Below, piece by piece: positions 8,838-18,199 of a stretch of 19,570 bases of DNA; positions within the stretch are counted from its first letter, which is position 1; each line of letters starts with the position of its first letter. Source of the stretch: Jimgerdemannia flammicorona (lineage: Eukaryota; Mucoromycota; Endogonomycetes; Endogonales; Endogonaceae); assembly GCA_003990745.1 (NCBI GenBank), contig RBNI01002128.1, positions 1 through 19,570 of the forward strand, read 5' to 3'. The notes under the pieces were generated by a model. That model made no database searches, was not told where the DNA came from, and was given only the letters and a program-made list of their open reading frames with translations. The position numbers were made by a program, and so were the translations under genes.

Positions 8838-9082
8838 GAGATATGCAAATTCCCAAACTGCAATACTAAGCTATAACCACTGCAAATCTCGCTGTAATGT
8901 TCAGACCACTATCTAGAAACTGAAAAACATTCGAATTGCCTGCTTAAAGCTCGAAAAATAGGTTGAAAAGTAGAGATATGAATATTCGTAGATGAGCAAT
9001 GTTGGTAGAAATCTGCAATGTAGTGATCAATGTTAAAGAAGCTTGCTGTCATTCTATTATTCTATCTCATCCCAAATTGTCC

Positions 9083-9760
9083 TTAATTACCAGCGTAGAG
9101 TCCCGTAATACCCATTCCTTGTACGCATAAGTCAAACTTTGCCTTTGGAAGGGCTTTAGTCAATGAATCCACCGTCATATATTCTATTGGGGTGTATTCA
9201 AGGTGTATAGTGCCGTTTTCCACGCATTCACATATGAAATGATGCTGTATGTCAATATGTTTCATTCTGGCATAATGTATAGAGTTCTTCGCCAAAGCAA
9301 TCATTGATTGGTTATTTTGCTGGAGTAGCATATAGTGCCGTTGCTCGTATCCTAGCTCCTTTAATAGTTCTCGAAGCCAGATAGCCTCCTTTATTGCCAT
9401 TGACAACGCTTGATATTCTGCTTGCATAGAGGATGTTGTCACTGAAGGTTGCTTATGCGTTTGCTATGAAATGGCTCCGTTGTTTACTTTAAAGATGTAT
9501 CCAGTCGTAGACCTTCTGTCATCTAAGTCGCTGGCCCAATCGGCATCACAAGAACTAAATAAGTATATAGTACTCCCGCTTTGCCCATTATCACTGCCCA
9601 AACTGAGTGTATAGTCCACGGTTCCTTTGATATATCTGAAAATTCGCTTGATTGCCATCCAATGGCTATTGTCATAGCATGAAGAATACTGTGCCACTTT
9701 GTTTACCACAAAAGAGATATCAGGTCTCATCCCTTGCATAAGATACATGAGGGATCCCAC
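9083..9760 (-). pseudogene. pol: RNase H domain of the copia polyprotein
   Basis: Starts with the connection segment GSLMYLMQGMRPDISFVVN. The RNase H motifs follow: SSCDADWASDLDDRRSTTGY (first Asp), SSMQAEYQAL (Glu), EAIWLRELL and KHIDIQHHFI (last Asp). A TAG at 9464–9466 splits it in AIS-stop-QTHK, where relatives have Trp. The terminal TAA at 9083–9085 is taken as the natural end. Family role: removal of RNA from RNA–DNA hybrids during reverse transcription. Confidence 0.93.
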
Positions 9761-9898
9761 GGCTTGTTAATAGGGGATGTCATTTCCCTCAGGCATAGTG
9801 TCAGACTTCTTTAGTTTCACAAATGTTTCCATAGGTGTCCCGACTGGTTTGCATTCACTCATCCCGAATCGCTCAAGAATATTTTGAATGTATGTGGC

Positions 9899-10555
9899 TT
9901 ATGTTAGGTGTATAGCGCGCTCGCGCTTGTTACGTGTAATCGATATTCCAAGGAGATAGGACGCTTCGCCTAAGTCTGTCATTTTGAATTCCTGGCATAG
10001 TGTAGCCTTTACGTAGTTGATTTCACTTGCTGTTCCGACTAAAATAATATTGTCAACCCAAATTCTCAGGTATACCGTTCCTGAGGATGTATGTCGGGTG
10101 TATATGCATGGATCAGCTTCACAACGCTTGAATCCGTTGTCTAGGAGATATCCATTGATCTTTCGATTCCACAACCTTGCCACTTGCTTGATTCCGTAGA
10201 GCCCTTTGCGTAATTTACATATGAGCTCGTTTCCATTATTGTCGTATAGTTCGTATCCTTGTGGTTGTCATACGTATAACTCCGTGTCTACATCACTATT
10301 CAAGAACGCTGTCTTTACGTCCATTTGGTGTATTTCATAGTCGTACTTGGCTCCAATCACAAGAAGTATTCTAAGTGAAGTCAACTTAAATACCGGGGAA
10401 AATGTCTCGTCGTAGTCTATGCCATAGCCTTGCGAGTACCCCTTTGCTATAAATTGAGCCTTATACCATTCTATGTTGCCATTAGCCTTACGCTTGATCT
10501 TGTAGACCCACTTCGATCCTATAGCTTGTTGCTCTGCTGGAAGGCTTACTAGATC
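9899..10555 (-). pseudogene. pol: Reverse transcriptase domain (RVT_2)
   Basis: Motifs in order: GSKWVYKIKRKANG, KGYSQGYGIDYDETFSPV, HQMDVKTAFLN (first catalytic Asp), KGLYGIKQ, ADPCIY, IWVDNIILVG and LGEASYLLGI. The normal YVDD box reads WVDN: the second Asp is Asn, which a G to A change explains, so polymerase activity should be lost whatever the stops do. An in-frame TGA (10268–10270) lies in YV-stop-QPQGY. The TAA at 9899–9901 follows RAIHLT and is consistent with a Gln codon. Confidence 0.93.
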
Positions 10556-11371
10556 TCAAGTATTGTTTTCGATAAGCGAACTGTACTCCTCGTCCATAGC
10601 TCTTCTCCACTCCTTCTTATCATTTGAGTGAATGGCTTTATCGTAGTGTGCTGGCTCACTGGTCATTGCTATGTAAGCGCATTCACAGGCGTAGTTCATG
10701 TGATGTTGTTTGCGACGAGATGACTTGGGTGGGTTCCAGTAATTTCCCAGATCTGCTTGGATTTCATTATCCATCCCAGATTTGCACTTCTTCTTACCCT
10801 TCGGAAAGGTATCCTCTTCGTCATCCTCATCCGTAATTTCCATTATCCTTGGTTCTTGCAACTTCATTTCCATTTGAATGGGTTGCGTTTTCGCTAGCGT
10901 AGGTCCTAAGGATGTCTTTGGCGTAGTCTTCGGTGTCGTTCCGGGTGTAGATGTTGTTCTGCTAGCCTTTACAGTTGGCGTAGATGTCGCTGGCTGTACC
11001 ATCGAATTCACAATTGGATTTGAGATAGGAATTTCCACATAAATTTCCTGCTTAGTCTCTTTGAACTATACATCACGTGAAATGATCATATGTCATTTCT
11101 GCGGGTTCCAAAGTCTGTATCCCACTCCATTGTATCCAAGGAATATATGCTTATCTGCCTTAGGTTCGAACTTGCCTCAGTTGCTACCTTTGTCCAGAAC
11201 ATATGCCTCGCTTCTGAATATGCGTAAGTGTGAAATGTCAGGCTTGGATCCATTCCATAATTCCTCAGGGGTAAGATTGCTGTCGTTCCTGAATTGCTTG
11301 CCGGGATCCTTGCTTAGAGCTCAAGAGAAATAACGATTTCAAATATATGCTGCCGTATTCACTGCTTCCAC

Positions 11372-11773
11372 TCAAAAAGACTTCAGTAAGCCGGCCGTAT
11401 TCATCATCGTTCTAGCCATTTCTACTACTGTTCGATTGAATCGTTCCACCACGCCGTTTTGCTGAGGTGTATAAGGGGCTGTCGTAGAGTGCTGTATACC
11501 GTTCTTCTTCAAGAAGTGTCTGAAACCTTTGTTGATGTATTCTTTGCCATTATCTGAGTGTAGGGTTTGTATTCTATGTCCCGTCTTGTTCTCCATGGCT
11601 GCCTTGAATTCCCGGAATTTGTCGAATGCCTCGTTTTTCCCCGCAATGAGATATATGTGGACTTTGTGTATATAATCATCAATGAATGTAATAAAATACT
11701 TCTTCCCGGAGTGTGATGCCATTCGCATGGGGCCACAAATATCCTTATGAATCAAATCGAGAATGCCGGCCAC
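11372..11773 (-). pseudogene. pol: Integrase catalytic core
   Basis: 133 codons with all three acidic residues: Asp11 in LIHKDICGP, Asp74 in LHSDNGKEY and Glu110 in NGVVERFNR. The last two are spaced exactly 35 residues apart (D,D-35-E). TPQQNGVVERFNRT is the typical rve-family signature. This is the best-preserved catalytic domain in the window. It ends at a TGA in KSF-stop-VEAVNTAAYI, where the family has Trp. Confidence 0.95.
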
Positions 11774-12634
11774 TCACTTTGTTCGTTCCTGAAAAGGTTG
11801 CCAGGAAGCCTTGTTTGCCGCGCATCTATCGCAAAAGAAATCCAGTGGCATATAGTCCAGTAAACTATATATGGACTTGCTCCTTATCATCCATTCCAGG
11901 CTCATTTTACTGATATGTCCTAAGTATTCATGCATTATACGCCAGAAATCCTCTTCTGTCATAGTTGCAGAATATGCAGATGTAGTGCCACTCGGCATGC
12001 TGTTGATTACGTATAGATTCCCCTTTTTCGATGCATATATTAACTTCTTATTATTCTTCAGATTGATTACCATTACACTGTTCGGGCGTATATTTACTCC
12101 TCTGTCCCTGCGAGCCATCATTCGGCCTATCAAGAAGAGGTTCTTGCCTATATCTGGAATGTATAGTATGTCCACGAAGGTGCCTGAAGGTTTATCAATG
12201 TTTCCATATAGATGTATGTCTACGTTGCCTTTTCCTTGAGCATAAATAAGGTTATTGTTGCCTAGCTTGATAGGTGTGAGATGCTCGAACTTCTCATACA
12301 TAGAGAACCACTCCTGGTGAGCCGTCATATGCTGTGTTGTACCCGAATCCATGAGCCAGACCTCTTCACTGCATGCATAAGTGCTGTTCAGCATATAGCT
12401 TACATTTGTGCTGGTGCCGACATTGACGACACTATTTTTTGCTGTCTGAAAAGTGTTTTGTTGACCAGGATTTGTAGATGTCGAACTGGTGGAATTGCAT
12501 CTGCAACTGGCATTGGTGGAACTGGCAGTTGGTTCCGAATTTCCTCCTATTTCAATGGTTTCTGCATATGGATAGGTCGCTGCTTCTGCAAAGAATAGAC
12601 CTCCGCCACCACTGTTTTCGTTATTGGCATCCAC
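11774..12634 (-). pseudogene. pol: Protease and integrase N-terminal segment
   Basis: An open stretch of 286 codons. The aspartic protease signature WLMDSGTTQHMT is at residues 93–104 of the segment. Downstream, HEYLGHIS and CDRC give the HX4H and CX2C ligands of the pre-integrase zinc finger. In the family, protease matures the polyprotein and the zinc finger helps integrase assembly. The stretch is closed by TGA at 11774–11776, directly before AGILDLIH of the integrase core. Confidence 0.9.
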
Positions 12635-12691
12635 CGTGTTTGCCTGCCATTGTCCTTGCTGTTGGCCACCCTTTTCCTTCTTCTTGCAGTT

Positions 12692-12733
12692 GCAGTCCTG
12701 CTCACGATGTCCATGCTTATTACAGTAAAAGCA
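12692..12733 (-). other. CCHC zinc knuckle of Gag
   Basis: The 14 residues CFYCNKHGHREQDC match CX2CX4HX4C exactly. This motif binds zinc and RNA in retroelement nucleocapsids. It is in the same frame as Gag but lies beyond the first in-frame stop. Confidence 0.95.
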
Positions 12734-12790
12734 TTTACCGTCGAATTTCTCACATTGCTGGCCTCGACCTTTGTTCAGCTTGCCTTTGCC

Positions 12791-13525
12791 TCATCCATAT
12801 GCTCCGCCATAGAATGCTTTCTCCTCATCGTATTCCTCATTGGCGTTGTTGCTGCCTAGCCTTGTTTCCTCGTTTAAAAGGCTTGTGACGACGTGCTTAT
12901 AATCTGATAATTTGCCAGACTCTCTCATAGCAGCGACAACCATGTTGTATGCTTCGGGAAGGCCTCGTATAAGAGCCAGGACCTTGTCTTCATCCTTGAT
13001 GGTGTCTGCCAGCATAGATGTAAGAGAATTCACTTGATTCGCCAGCTTGTCAACTCGATTGGCATAGTCCCGGATGCTCTCCTTGGACTTAATTCGAAGA
13101 TTGAATAGTTGTGCCTTTAAGTGGAATCTGTTTGATGCAGATACCTGTTGATGGTGATTGTGTAAAATCTCCCAGGCTTCATTCACCATCGTAGCATTGA
13201 TTACTAGCTTCATTTGCACATTCGAAAGGGTAAACATAATCTCCCTTAGCGCTTTGTGATCTTTTGCGGCATCGTATATCGTTACTTGTGCCTGTGGCTT
13301 CCAGTAGTCCTCTAAACTGCATTCTTCAAGGAGATTCTTCATATGATACGCCCATATGGTGTAGTCCTTACCATCAAAGACAGGAATCATCCTTTTTACT
13401 GTTGACGTTGGCGCTACTGCTGGAATGTTCGTCGTCATGGAAGCAAAACCCATTCCAGCTGTGTTTGTATTCATGTTACCAGAACTTGGCAGCGTGCTGC
13501 TAGCACTACTTGAACTAGTAGCCAT
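12791..13525 (-). pseudogene. gag: Gag segment (copia-type nucleocapsid precursor)
   Basis: 244 codons from the ATG to the first stop. A Ser/Thr/Asn-rich head is followed by IPVFDGKDYTIWAYHMKNLL, the start of the copia-type Gag fold, then LNEETRLG near the end, in family order. In intact relatives Gag forms the virus-like particle and packages RNA. The stop after GGAYG sits just before the basic GKGKLNKGRG stretch and the zinc knuckle, so a protein made from this frame would lack the nucleic-acid-binding part. The start is supported by position just inside the primer-binding site and by the absence of upstream in-frame Met codons next to the LTR. Confidence 0.9.
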
Positions 13526-13576
13526 TGTATAGCGTAGTGTAGTGTATGTGTTAGAGGGGTGTATAGCCGCTAACTG

Positions 13577-13588
13577 GGGCTCATAACC
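13577..13588 (-). other. Primer-binding site matching the anticodon region of initiator tRNA-Met
   Basis: The plus strand reads GGGCTCATAACC, three bases before the 5' LTR edge at 13592. It equals the anticodon stem-loop of fungal initiator tRNA-Met (GGGCUCAUAACC, anticodon CAU), not the tRNA 3' CCA end. Drosophila copia and some relatives prime with a tRNA-iMet half molecule cut in the anticodon loop; the same mechanism is inferred here. Confidence 0.8.
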
Positions 13589-13591
13589 TTT

Positions 13592-13746
13592 TGTTGTAGA
13601 ATACTTAGAATGGAGAGAGAAGCTTACTGTTTATTGCTAATCCTCACATGCTTTTATGCATCACAATTAGTGATGTTTACATGATGACGTAGTCAAGGAA
13701 GGCTGCACTACCATATATATCGAGTTATAACCTATATATTTCAATA
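13592..13746 (-). repeat. 5' LTR of the copia element
   Basis: Gapless partner of 8671–8825. It has the same ends on the plus strand (TGTTGT…TTTCAATA), with 16 transitions and no indels between the two. The element promoter should lie here, reading toward lower coordinates. Confidence 0.95.
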
Positions 13747-13751
13747 TGCTG
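13747..13751. repeat. Target-site duplication, right copy
   Basis: TGCTG, the partner of CGCTG at 8666–8670. Confidence 0.65.
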
Positions 13752-14724
13752 GCTAGCAGTGCAATATAGATGAAGTCATTGATGAAGTGATCCAAGAGGT
13801 GGGTACAGATCTATGTAAAGAGGTCCATGAGGGAGTGAATATGAATGGGGTGAATTATATCATAACTACTCTCAGTATACATACTATTATATATTAAGTT
13901 ATACTGAAATCTATAATTCAAATATCTTTTTTTATTTATAAAAAATCTGACTAGAATTTAGAAATATGTATGTCCATTGGCATCATGTATATAGATGACA
14001 AAAGAGCCTTTTGTTTGGAAGAGATGTAATTTTACAGACAAATATACAGGAAGAAGTATATAAGGAGTACTATCAATATAAGCTGCATCAATCAGCATAG
14101 TGTACAGTCACTATGGCAAACAAAACAATGTCCAAAGCATGCTATATAGACGTAAGTTTTGACAAAGATGTATAAGCATTGAAGTTTTTGCAGGCATATA
14201 ATTATTTCCCGTTGATCAGAACCACAATCCTATGGACATTTTGTCGATTTTCTCCGCGAATAATCATCCAAATTCAACGAAATATATATTTCCAGAAAGT
14301 CCTTAATCAGGCGAATCCAGCACACTTAATTAAGTTGCGTTTGGATAAATATTCATGGAGAAAATCGATAAACCGTCCACAGGTCGTAGTTTCCATTGAC
14401 CAGTACCCACATATGATAAAATCAGATAAAATCAAGTCTTTAACTGCATTTGCGAGTGTTTACCCACATGCGGCAGAATACCCCCTTCTACACCATGTTA
14501 CAGATATCAGGAACTGGAATAACAGAGCAGATGAGCAGATGAGCAGATGAGCCATTTTGTATATGTTATAGGATTTAGAGACCAGGATAATAGAGCAAAT
14601 GAGCAGTTTTACAACTACAGACAATATATCTAAAAATTGAATTTTATATCAGAAATTGTGGAATAAAATCATATATAAAATAGATATATAATACTAACCA
14701 ATTAATTATATCCATCCTTGCATT
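13752..14724. other. Region between the LTR element and the Mutator-like locus, no supported gene
   Basis: The 123-codon frame 14179–14550 (plus) lies in a locally GC-richer patch (about 14200–14520) that differs from its AT-rich surroundings. It has no recognisable domain, and an overlapping frame (NPMDILSIFSANNHPN) looks equally plausible, so I leave it unassigned. Two near-copies of a GGAAYRATAACAGAGCARATGAGCAG-type word lie at about 14514–14550 and 14583–14610, the first with a 9–10-bp (GAGCAGAT) tandem repeat. The rest is AT-rich and featureless. Confidence 0.45.
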
Positions 14725-15385
14725 TTAGCCTTTTTCCATATGTATTATACAAAATTTTCCTAATATCTTTACCTCTTTTATCCAATCTTTTACTTTAGAA
14801 CTTTTAGACTCTTTACTTGTAATTCTAATATGACACTTTTGATTATTATTTTTTACTATAAAAAAAGTACATTATTCATCTTCAGATATATCTGTTCTTT
14901 TTCTTTTTTCTTTTGTATACTATCTCCTTATCTATTATCTATATAAGTATTGTCTTGTACTTATTTAATTAATGCATGATTTCTAATAAACTCTTTGTGA
15001 GATTTAAGATATTTTTTTCTTTTTTCTGTCAAATTCATTATTTGATATTGTTCTTCTTCTTTTGCAAAATGTGAGAAGAATTGTGCTCCTTTAAAAGAGA
15101 GTATAATATTTTGACATTGAAATGCCTTAATTATATACTCTGGTCCTTCATTCTAAGCTAAGTCAGCTTCATAAATTCTATTGAAATATTCTTGAAAATG
15201 TTTATACTTATATCTAATATAAGGAAGTCACTTATGATGTAGACTTTTATTTTGATTTATTCCTCCACCATCTGCATAGAAAGCATAGTCTTTGAGCATA
15301 GCTTGTATAATTTTCTTTTTCCGAATCTCAGCATCCTGATAGATAGAAATTGTTCTTTCATCAGCTCCAGGCTCTGGCCTATATA
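14725..15385 (-). pseudogene. Unrecognised C-terminal domain of the Mutator-like locus
   Basis: Reads LYRPEPGADERTISIYQDAE, then KDYAFYADGGGINQN, HHK-stop-LPYIRYKYKHFQEYF, YEADLA-stop-NEGPEYIIKAF and SFKGAQFFSHFAKEE, ending in a Lys-rich tail and HMEKG before TAA 14725–14727. Two stops sit where Trp would fit the aromatic-rich context. A frameshift occurs at the A-run 14861–14866. The domain is basic and aromatic, and I cannot match it to a known family. It directly follows the acidic array, so a DNA- or protein-binding tail of the same protein is plausible. Confidence 0.5.
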
Positions 15386-15387
15386 AT

Positions 15388-16629
15388 TTATCTTATATCA
15401 GTAGTGGTATACAGATTTGTTATTGGTTGAAGAATATGATGATATATAGAATTAGCAGTGAACTGAAGTTGTCCTGATAGTAATTCTATATTGTTAATTG
15501 TTGATACTTCTTCTCCAAGCTGTTTATATGAAAGCTGGATATAATCTGCTTCATTACCATCCTCATTCTTATCCTTATCCTCACTGTCATCACTAGACTG
15601 ATTGTCAGAATAATTGTCAGACTGTTCTATCAAACCTTGTTACTCTATAGATAGACTATCAGGCTGCTCCAGAAAATTGAGCCCAAGGGATGGCTCATCA
15701 GAATGACTACTGTATTTCAGTAAATTGTATCCATCAGAATAATTGCCAGACTGCTCCACTAAACCAAGTTGCTCTTTAGAGCTGAAATCATCTTATAGCT
15801 CTATGGATGGGCCATCAGAATTATGGACCTGCTCTAAATCATCAAACTGCTCCAAATCAAGTTGCTTATCTTATCACTATATGGATGAGCCATCAGGATG
15901 ACCATTATGTTTCAGTAAATCATATCTATTAGAACTGTTGGGCTGCTCTAAACCAAATTGTTCTTTAGAGCCGAAATCATCTTGTTGCTTTATGAATAGA
16001 CCATTAGGATCATTGAGCTGCTTTAAATTGTCGAGCTGCTCCAAACCAAATTACTTATCTCATTGCTCTATAGATGGGTCATTAGGATGACCATCACATT
16101 TTAGTAAATTGTGTCCATCAGAATGACTATCAGGCTGCTCCACTAAACCAAGTCGCTCTTTGGAACCAAAATCATCTTGTTGCTCTATGGATGGATCATC
16201 AGAGTTGTCAGGTTGGTCCAAATCGCCAAGCTGCTCCAAATCATCAAGCTTCTCCAAATTATCAAGCTGCTCCAAATCATTGAGCTGCTCCATTAAACTG
16301 TGTTTCTCATCTCGTCGCTCTACAGATGGACCATCAGGACAATTATTGTATTCTAGTAAATTGCATCTATCAGAATAATTATTGGGCTGCTCTAGCAAAT
16401 TGAGTCTATCCAGCTCTGGCAAATCTAGTCCAGGTTCTGGAGATACATTGAGAATGTTTGGGTCACTTTTGTAAATGTCCCAAATATAGTAAAAATTCTG
16501 TAAAGGAATATTATCATTATCACTTGTATAATAAGAGAGAATAATATATGAATATGTTCCAATATCAAAGTGATTATACTCTGATATATTAAAAGGAATA
16601 GATGGTAAGTCAATTGTCTCTGATCTCAA
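15388..16629 (-). pseudogene. Acidic, repeat-bearing segment of the Mutator-like locus
   Basis: 414 codons in one frame with only nonsense changes and no frameshift. It opens with a non-repetitive part (LPSIPFNISEYNHFDIGTYS … NFYYIWDIYKSDPN), passes through Leu/Glu/Asp/Gln-rich repeats and ends in an Asp/Ser-rich stretch (NQSSDDSEDKDKNEDGNEAD) plus SYKQLGEEVSTINNIELLSG. Stops coincide with repeat positions where sister copies have Gln or Arg (for example SIEQ-stop-DK against SVERRDEK). No known domain is recognised. An acidic linker joining catalytic and C-terminal domains is inferred. Confidence 0.6.
15640..16420 (-). repeat. Tandem array of ~192-bp coding repeats (about four copies)
   Basis: Anchor CTTTRGARCYGAAATCATCTT-like words lie at about 15772, 15962 and 16155, a period of 190–192 bp, which is 64 codons. 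Each unit encodes, in minus sense, a DDF(G/S)SKEQ(F/L)GL stretch, EQP-(N/D)-SD-G, LLK-(N/S)GH-(D/N)-PSIE and LEQLDNLEQL. The shortest inner repeat (LEQLDNLEKLDDLEQLGDL) expands in the copy at 16190–16300. The period keeps the frame. Confidence 0.8.
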
Positions 16630-16841
16630 TTATATAATATCTCCTTTATATATATTCTTAATATTAGCAGTTGTTTGAAATAGTAATGATGTACTATTTA
16701 AAATAATATCATGAAATCGATGAGGACATCCATCTGAACAGTTATTATGATTGTCAATATTCCAGATTTTTTAAAAGCTTAAGTAGATTGTCTTTACCAC
16801 CTTTGCTCTGAAGATTAATCTTAATATACTGACTATAGCTT

Positions 16842-17255
16842 TTAAGTATAGATACTGCAAATCTTTCTTAAGTTCTTCTTTTTATGAGCAAAGTTACATG
16901 TACTAATCATCCCAGTATTATCAGGAAGATTGTCTTGAATCTGCTTTACTTTAGTAAAAGCTTTAGAATCTGTATCTGTATATAGAGATTTAATCCAAAT
17001 ATTTCTATCTTTTAGCTGCTTCATAACATTATTTAATACTTCTCCAGCTATTGCATTACTAGATCTATAGAAATTCTGATCTCCACTAGATTTCATAATT
17101 CATTTTCTATTTGCATCTTGTTGAGGTATATCAATATTATTTCTAGATACAATACTTGTTGCAATAATTTTAGCTTTTGAGTTCTGCTTCTGTTCTTATA
17201 TTATAAGTGTTCCTGAATAATTTTGTATATTTTTTCTATGTGTCCATGGTTCATC
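16842..17255 (-). pseudogene. Mutator-like transposase, catalytic half
   Basis: Starts at DEPWTHRKN and runs in one frame through TGTLII-like β sequence, KSSGDQNFYRSSNAIAGEVL, WIKSLYTDTDSKAFTKVKQI and MISTCNFAHKKKNLRK. Stops interrupt it at 17196 (TAA) and 17100 (TGA), with another at 17256 just upstream. Two Asp in TDTD plus the following Cys/His stretch match the second acidic site of the family. The final Glu was not located with confidence. Confidence 0.6.
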
Positions 17256-17260
17256 TCATA

Positions 17261-17707
17261 TCACTTGCAAAATAATTCCATTTTTATCTGCAAGATTAAT
17301 AGTATGTTTTCTCTACTTTTTTGTGCCAATAGTTTGCAAATATTCCCATGATGTTGATGTTGTTGATGAAAGGTTTTTTTGCTAATAAGAGAAAGATCCA
17401 TTGCTGCAAAGAATTCACTATATTCTTTATAATCTATAGTAGCAATAGTAGAAATAGCAGCAACTCTAACTTGAGCAAGAGATTGTTTTTTCTTTCTAAC
17501 TTCAGTAGGTTGTATCTTTAGTCCTCCATTAAAGATATTTAGTTTTTTGCAATTTATATAGATAAATGTTAATGCTATTGATAGTGCATATTTTTGCTCA
17601 TTACAATCAATACAAATAATTGAATTTATTGTTAGACATTTGTTGTTTCCATAGCTAAAAGTTTTTGTAATAAAGTTAATTAAAGTTTGTTGACTAATAA
17701 TTGTCAT
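17261..17707 (-). pseudogene. Mutator-like transposase, upstream half of catalytic region
   Basis: 148 codons. Contains an IICIDCNEQ segment, then KKQSLAQVRVAAISTIATID and YSEFFAAMDLSLISKKTFHQ, which resemble the conserved helical part before the first acidic residue in Mutator-domain transposases. The frame shifts by one base near 17310; the correct continuation (NLADKNGIILQVI-stop-DEPWTHRKN) is in another frame. Confidence 0.65.
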
Positions 17708-18199
17708 TATAGATTCATCAATAGTATCAATAGATTGATATTGCTGATATTGATTATGTCCTGAGGAAATATACTGATTACTGTTATCAGTAAGTTGTTG
17801 AAAGTTATCATACAGCTGTTTTGGTAATATAGGTTAACTTTGACAAAGATAGTATTCAACAAATGTACATATTATAGAAATCTGTATTAAGTCCAAAAAG
17901 TTTTAGTCTACTAACCTTTTCATCTAAAGCAAGATTTCATGCCTCTATTGGTATCTTTTTGATAAATATTTGATATGTTGTCTGATCTTGTATACTGAAA
18001 ACTGATTCTTTATTAGTTATAGAGATGTTAAATTGAAATGGTTTTTGATCAGTTGACTAAATATAGAAGCCAGCCCAGCCTTCTCGAATTGGATATCCTT
18101 TATATGTTAGCTCTTCTATCTTCTTGCCAAAGCATGAAATCTTTATAGGTTGTCTGATTGATGTATTCAATATATATACATTCATTTTTAAATTGATAA

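Larger units (their letters stand above)
9083..13525 (-). pseudogene. gag-pol: Gag-Pol polyprotein of a Ty1/copia element, one frame with 13 stops
   Basis: A single frame of 1,480 codons, starting at ATG 13525 and ending at TAA 9083–9085, without any frameshift. Domains in order: Gag (13525 to about 12740), CCHC zinc knuckle (12733–12692), aspartic protease (DSGTT, Asp codon 12349–12347), integrase zinc-binding segment (HEYLGH … CDRC), integrase core, reverse transcriptase, RNase H. The length fits the family, whose polyproteins are often 1,300–1,500 residues. Internal stops begin at (lower coordinate) 12791, 11774, 11372, 11339, 11321, 11177, 11093, 11066, 10556, 10268, 9899, 9767 and 9464. 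Several fall where the family has Trp (KSF-stop-VEAVN, NT-stop-DLV, AIS-stop-Q) or Gln (PY-stop-QAVGSLMYL). That fits single G:C to A:T changes. Confidence 0.95.
8671..13746 (-). mobile_element. Complete Ty1/copia LTR retrotransposon (5,076 bp), inactive
   Basis: Bounded by two direct 155-bp LTRs and containing, in coding order on the minus strand, the 5' LTR, a tRNA-Met-type primer-binding site, one gag-pol frame, a polypurine tract and the 3' LTR. Gag, protease, integrase, reverse transcriptase and RNase H follow the copia order (integrase before reverse transcriptase). Flanking bases CGCTG (8666–8670) and TGCTG (13747–13751) look like a 5-bp target duplication with one C/T change. Structurally complete but mutationally dead: 13 internal stops and a lost catalytic Asp. 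It is visibly more GC-rich than its flanks, so it is probably the youngest large element here. Confidence 0.95.
14725..18185 (-). pseudogene. Decayed Mutator-like (MULE) transposase locus with extra domains
   Basis: A minus-strand coding series, now broken by stops and frameshifts. Order: (1) N-terminal segment from ATG 18185 (MNVYILNTSIRQPIKISCFG … KGYPIREGWAGFYI) to about 17840; (2) a transposase region 17707–16630; (3) an acidic region with ~64-residue repeats 16629–15388; (4) a C-terminal domain 15385–14725. Transposase evidence: AQVRVAAISTIATIDYKEYSEFFAAMDL, then DEPWTHRKN (first acidic site, Asp codon 17255–17253), LYTDTDSKAF (second, 16976–16968), STCNFAHKKKNLRK and CSDGCPHRFHD. These follow the pattern of the 'Mutator' transposase domain (PF20700 type). 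Stops often sit where Trp, Gln or Arg is expected. Whether the parts were one protein or several cannot be settled from sequence alone. Confidence 0.65.

Noticed and set aside
11871..12888. Plus-strand frames of 105–136 codons opposite the copia polyprotein
   Set aside because: They are antisense shadows of protease, integrase and Gag segments that have clear domain motifs.
9083..13525. TGA read as Trp (alternative genetic code) to explain stops in gag-pol
   Set aside because: TGG is used for Trp throughout the same frame, stops also include TAA and TAG, and several replace Gln rather than Trp.
13577..13591. Fragment of a tRNA gene
   Set aside because: Only 12 bases match the anticodon arm, directly next to the LTR, so a primer-binding site explains it; no cloverleaf is present.
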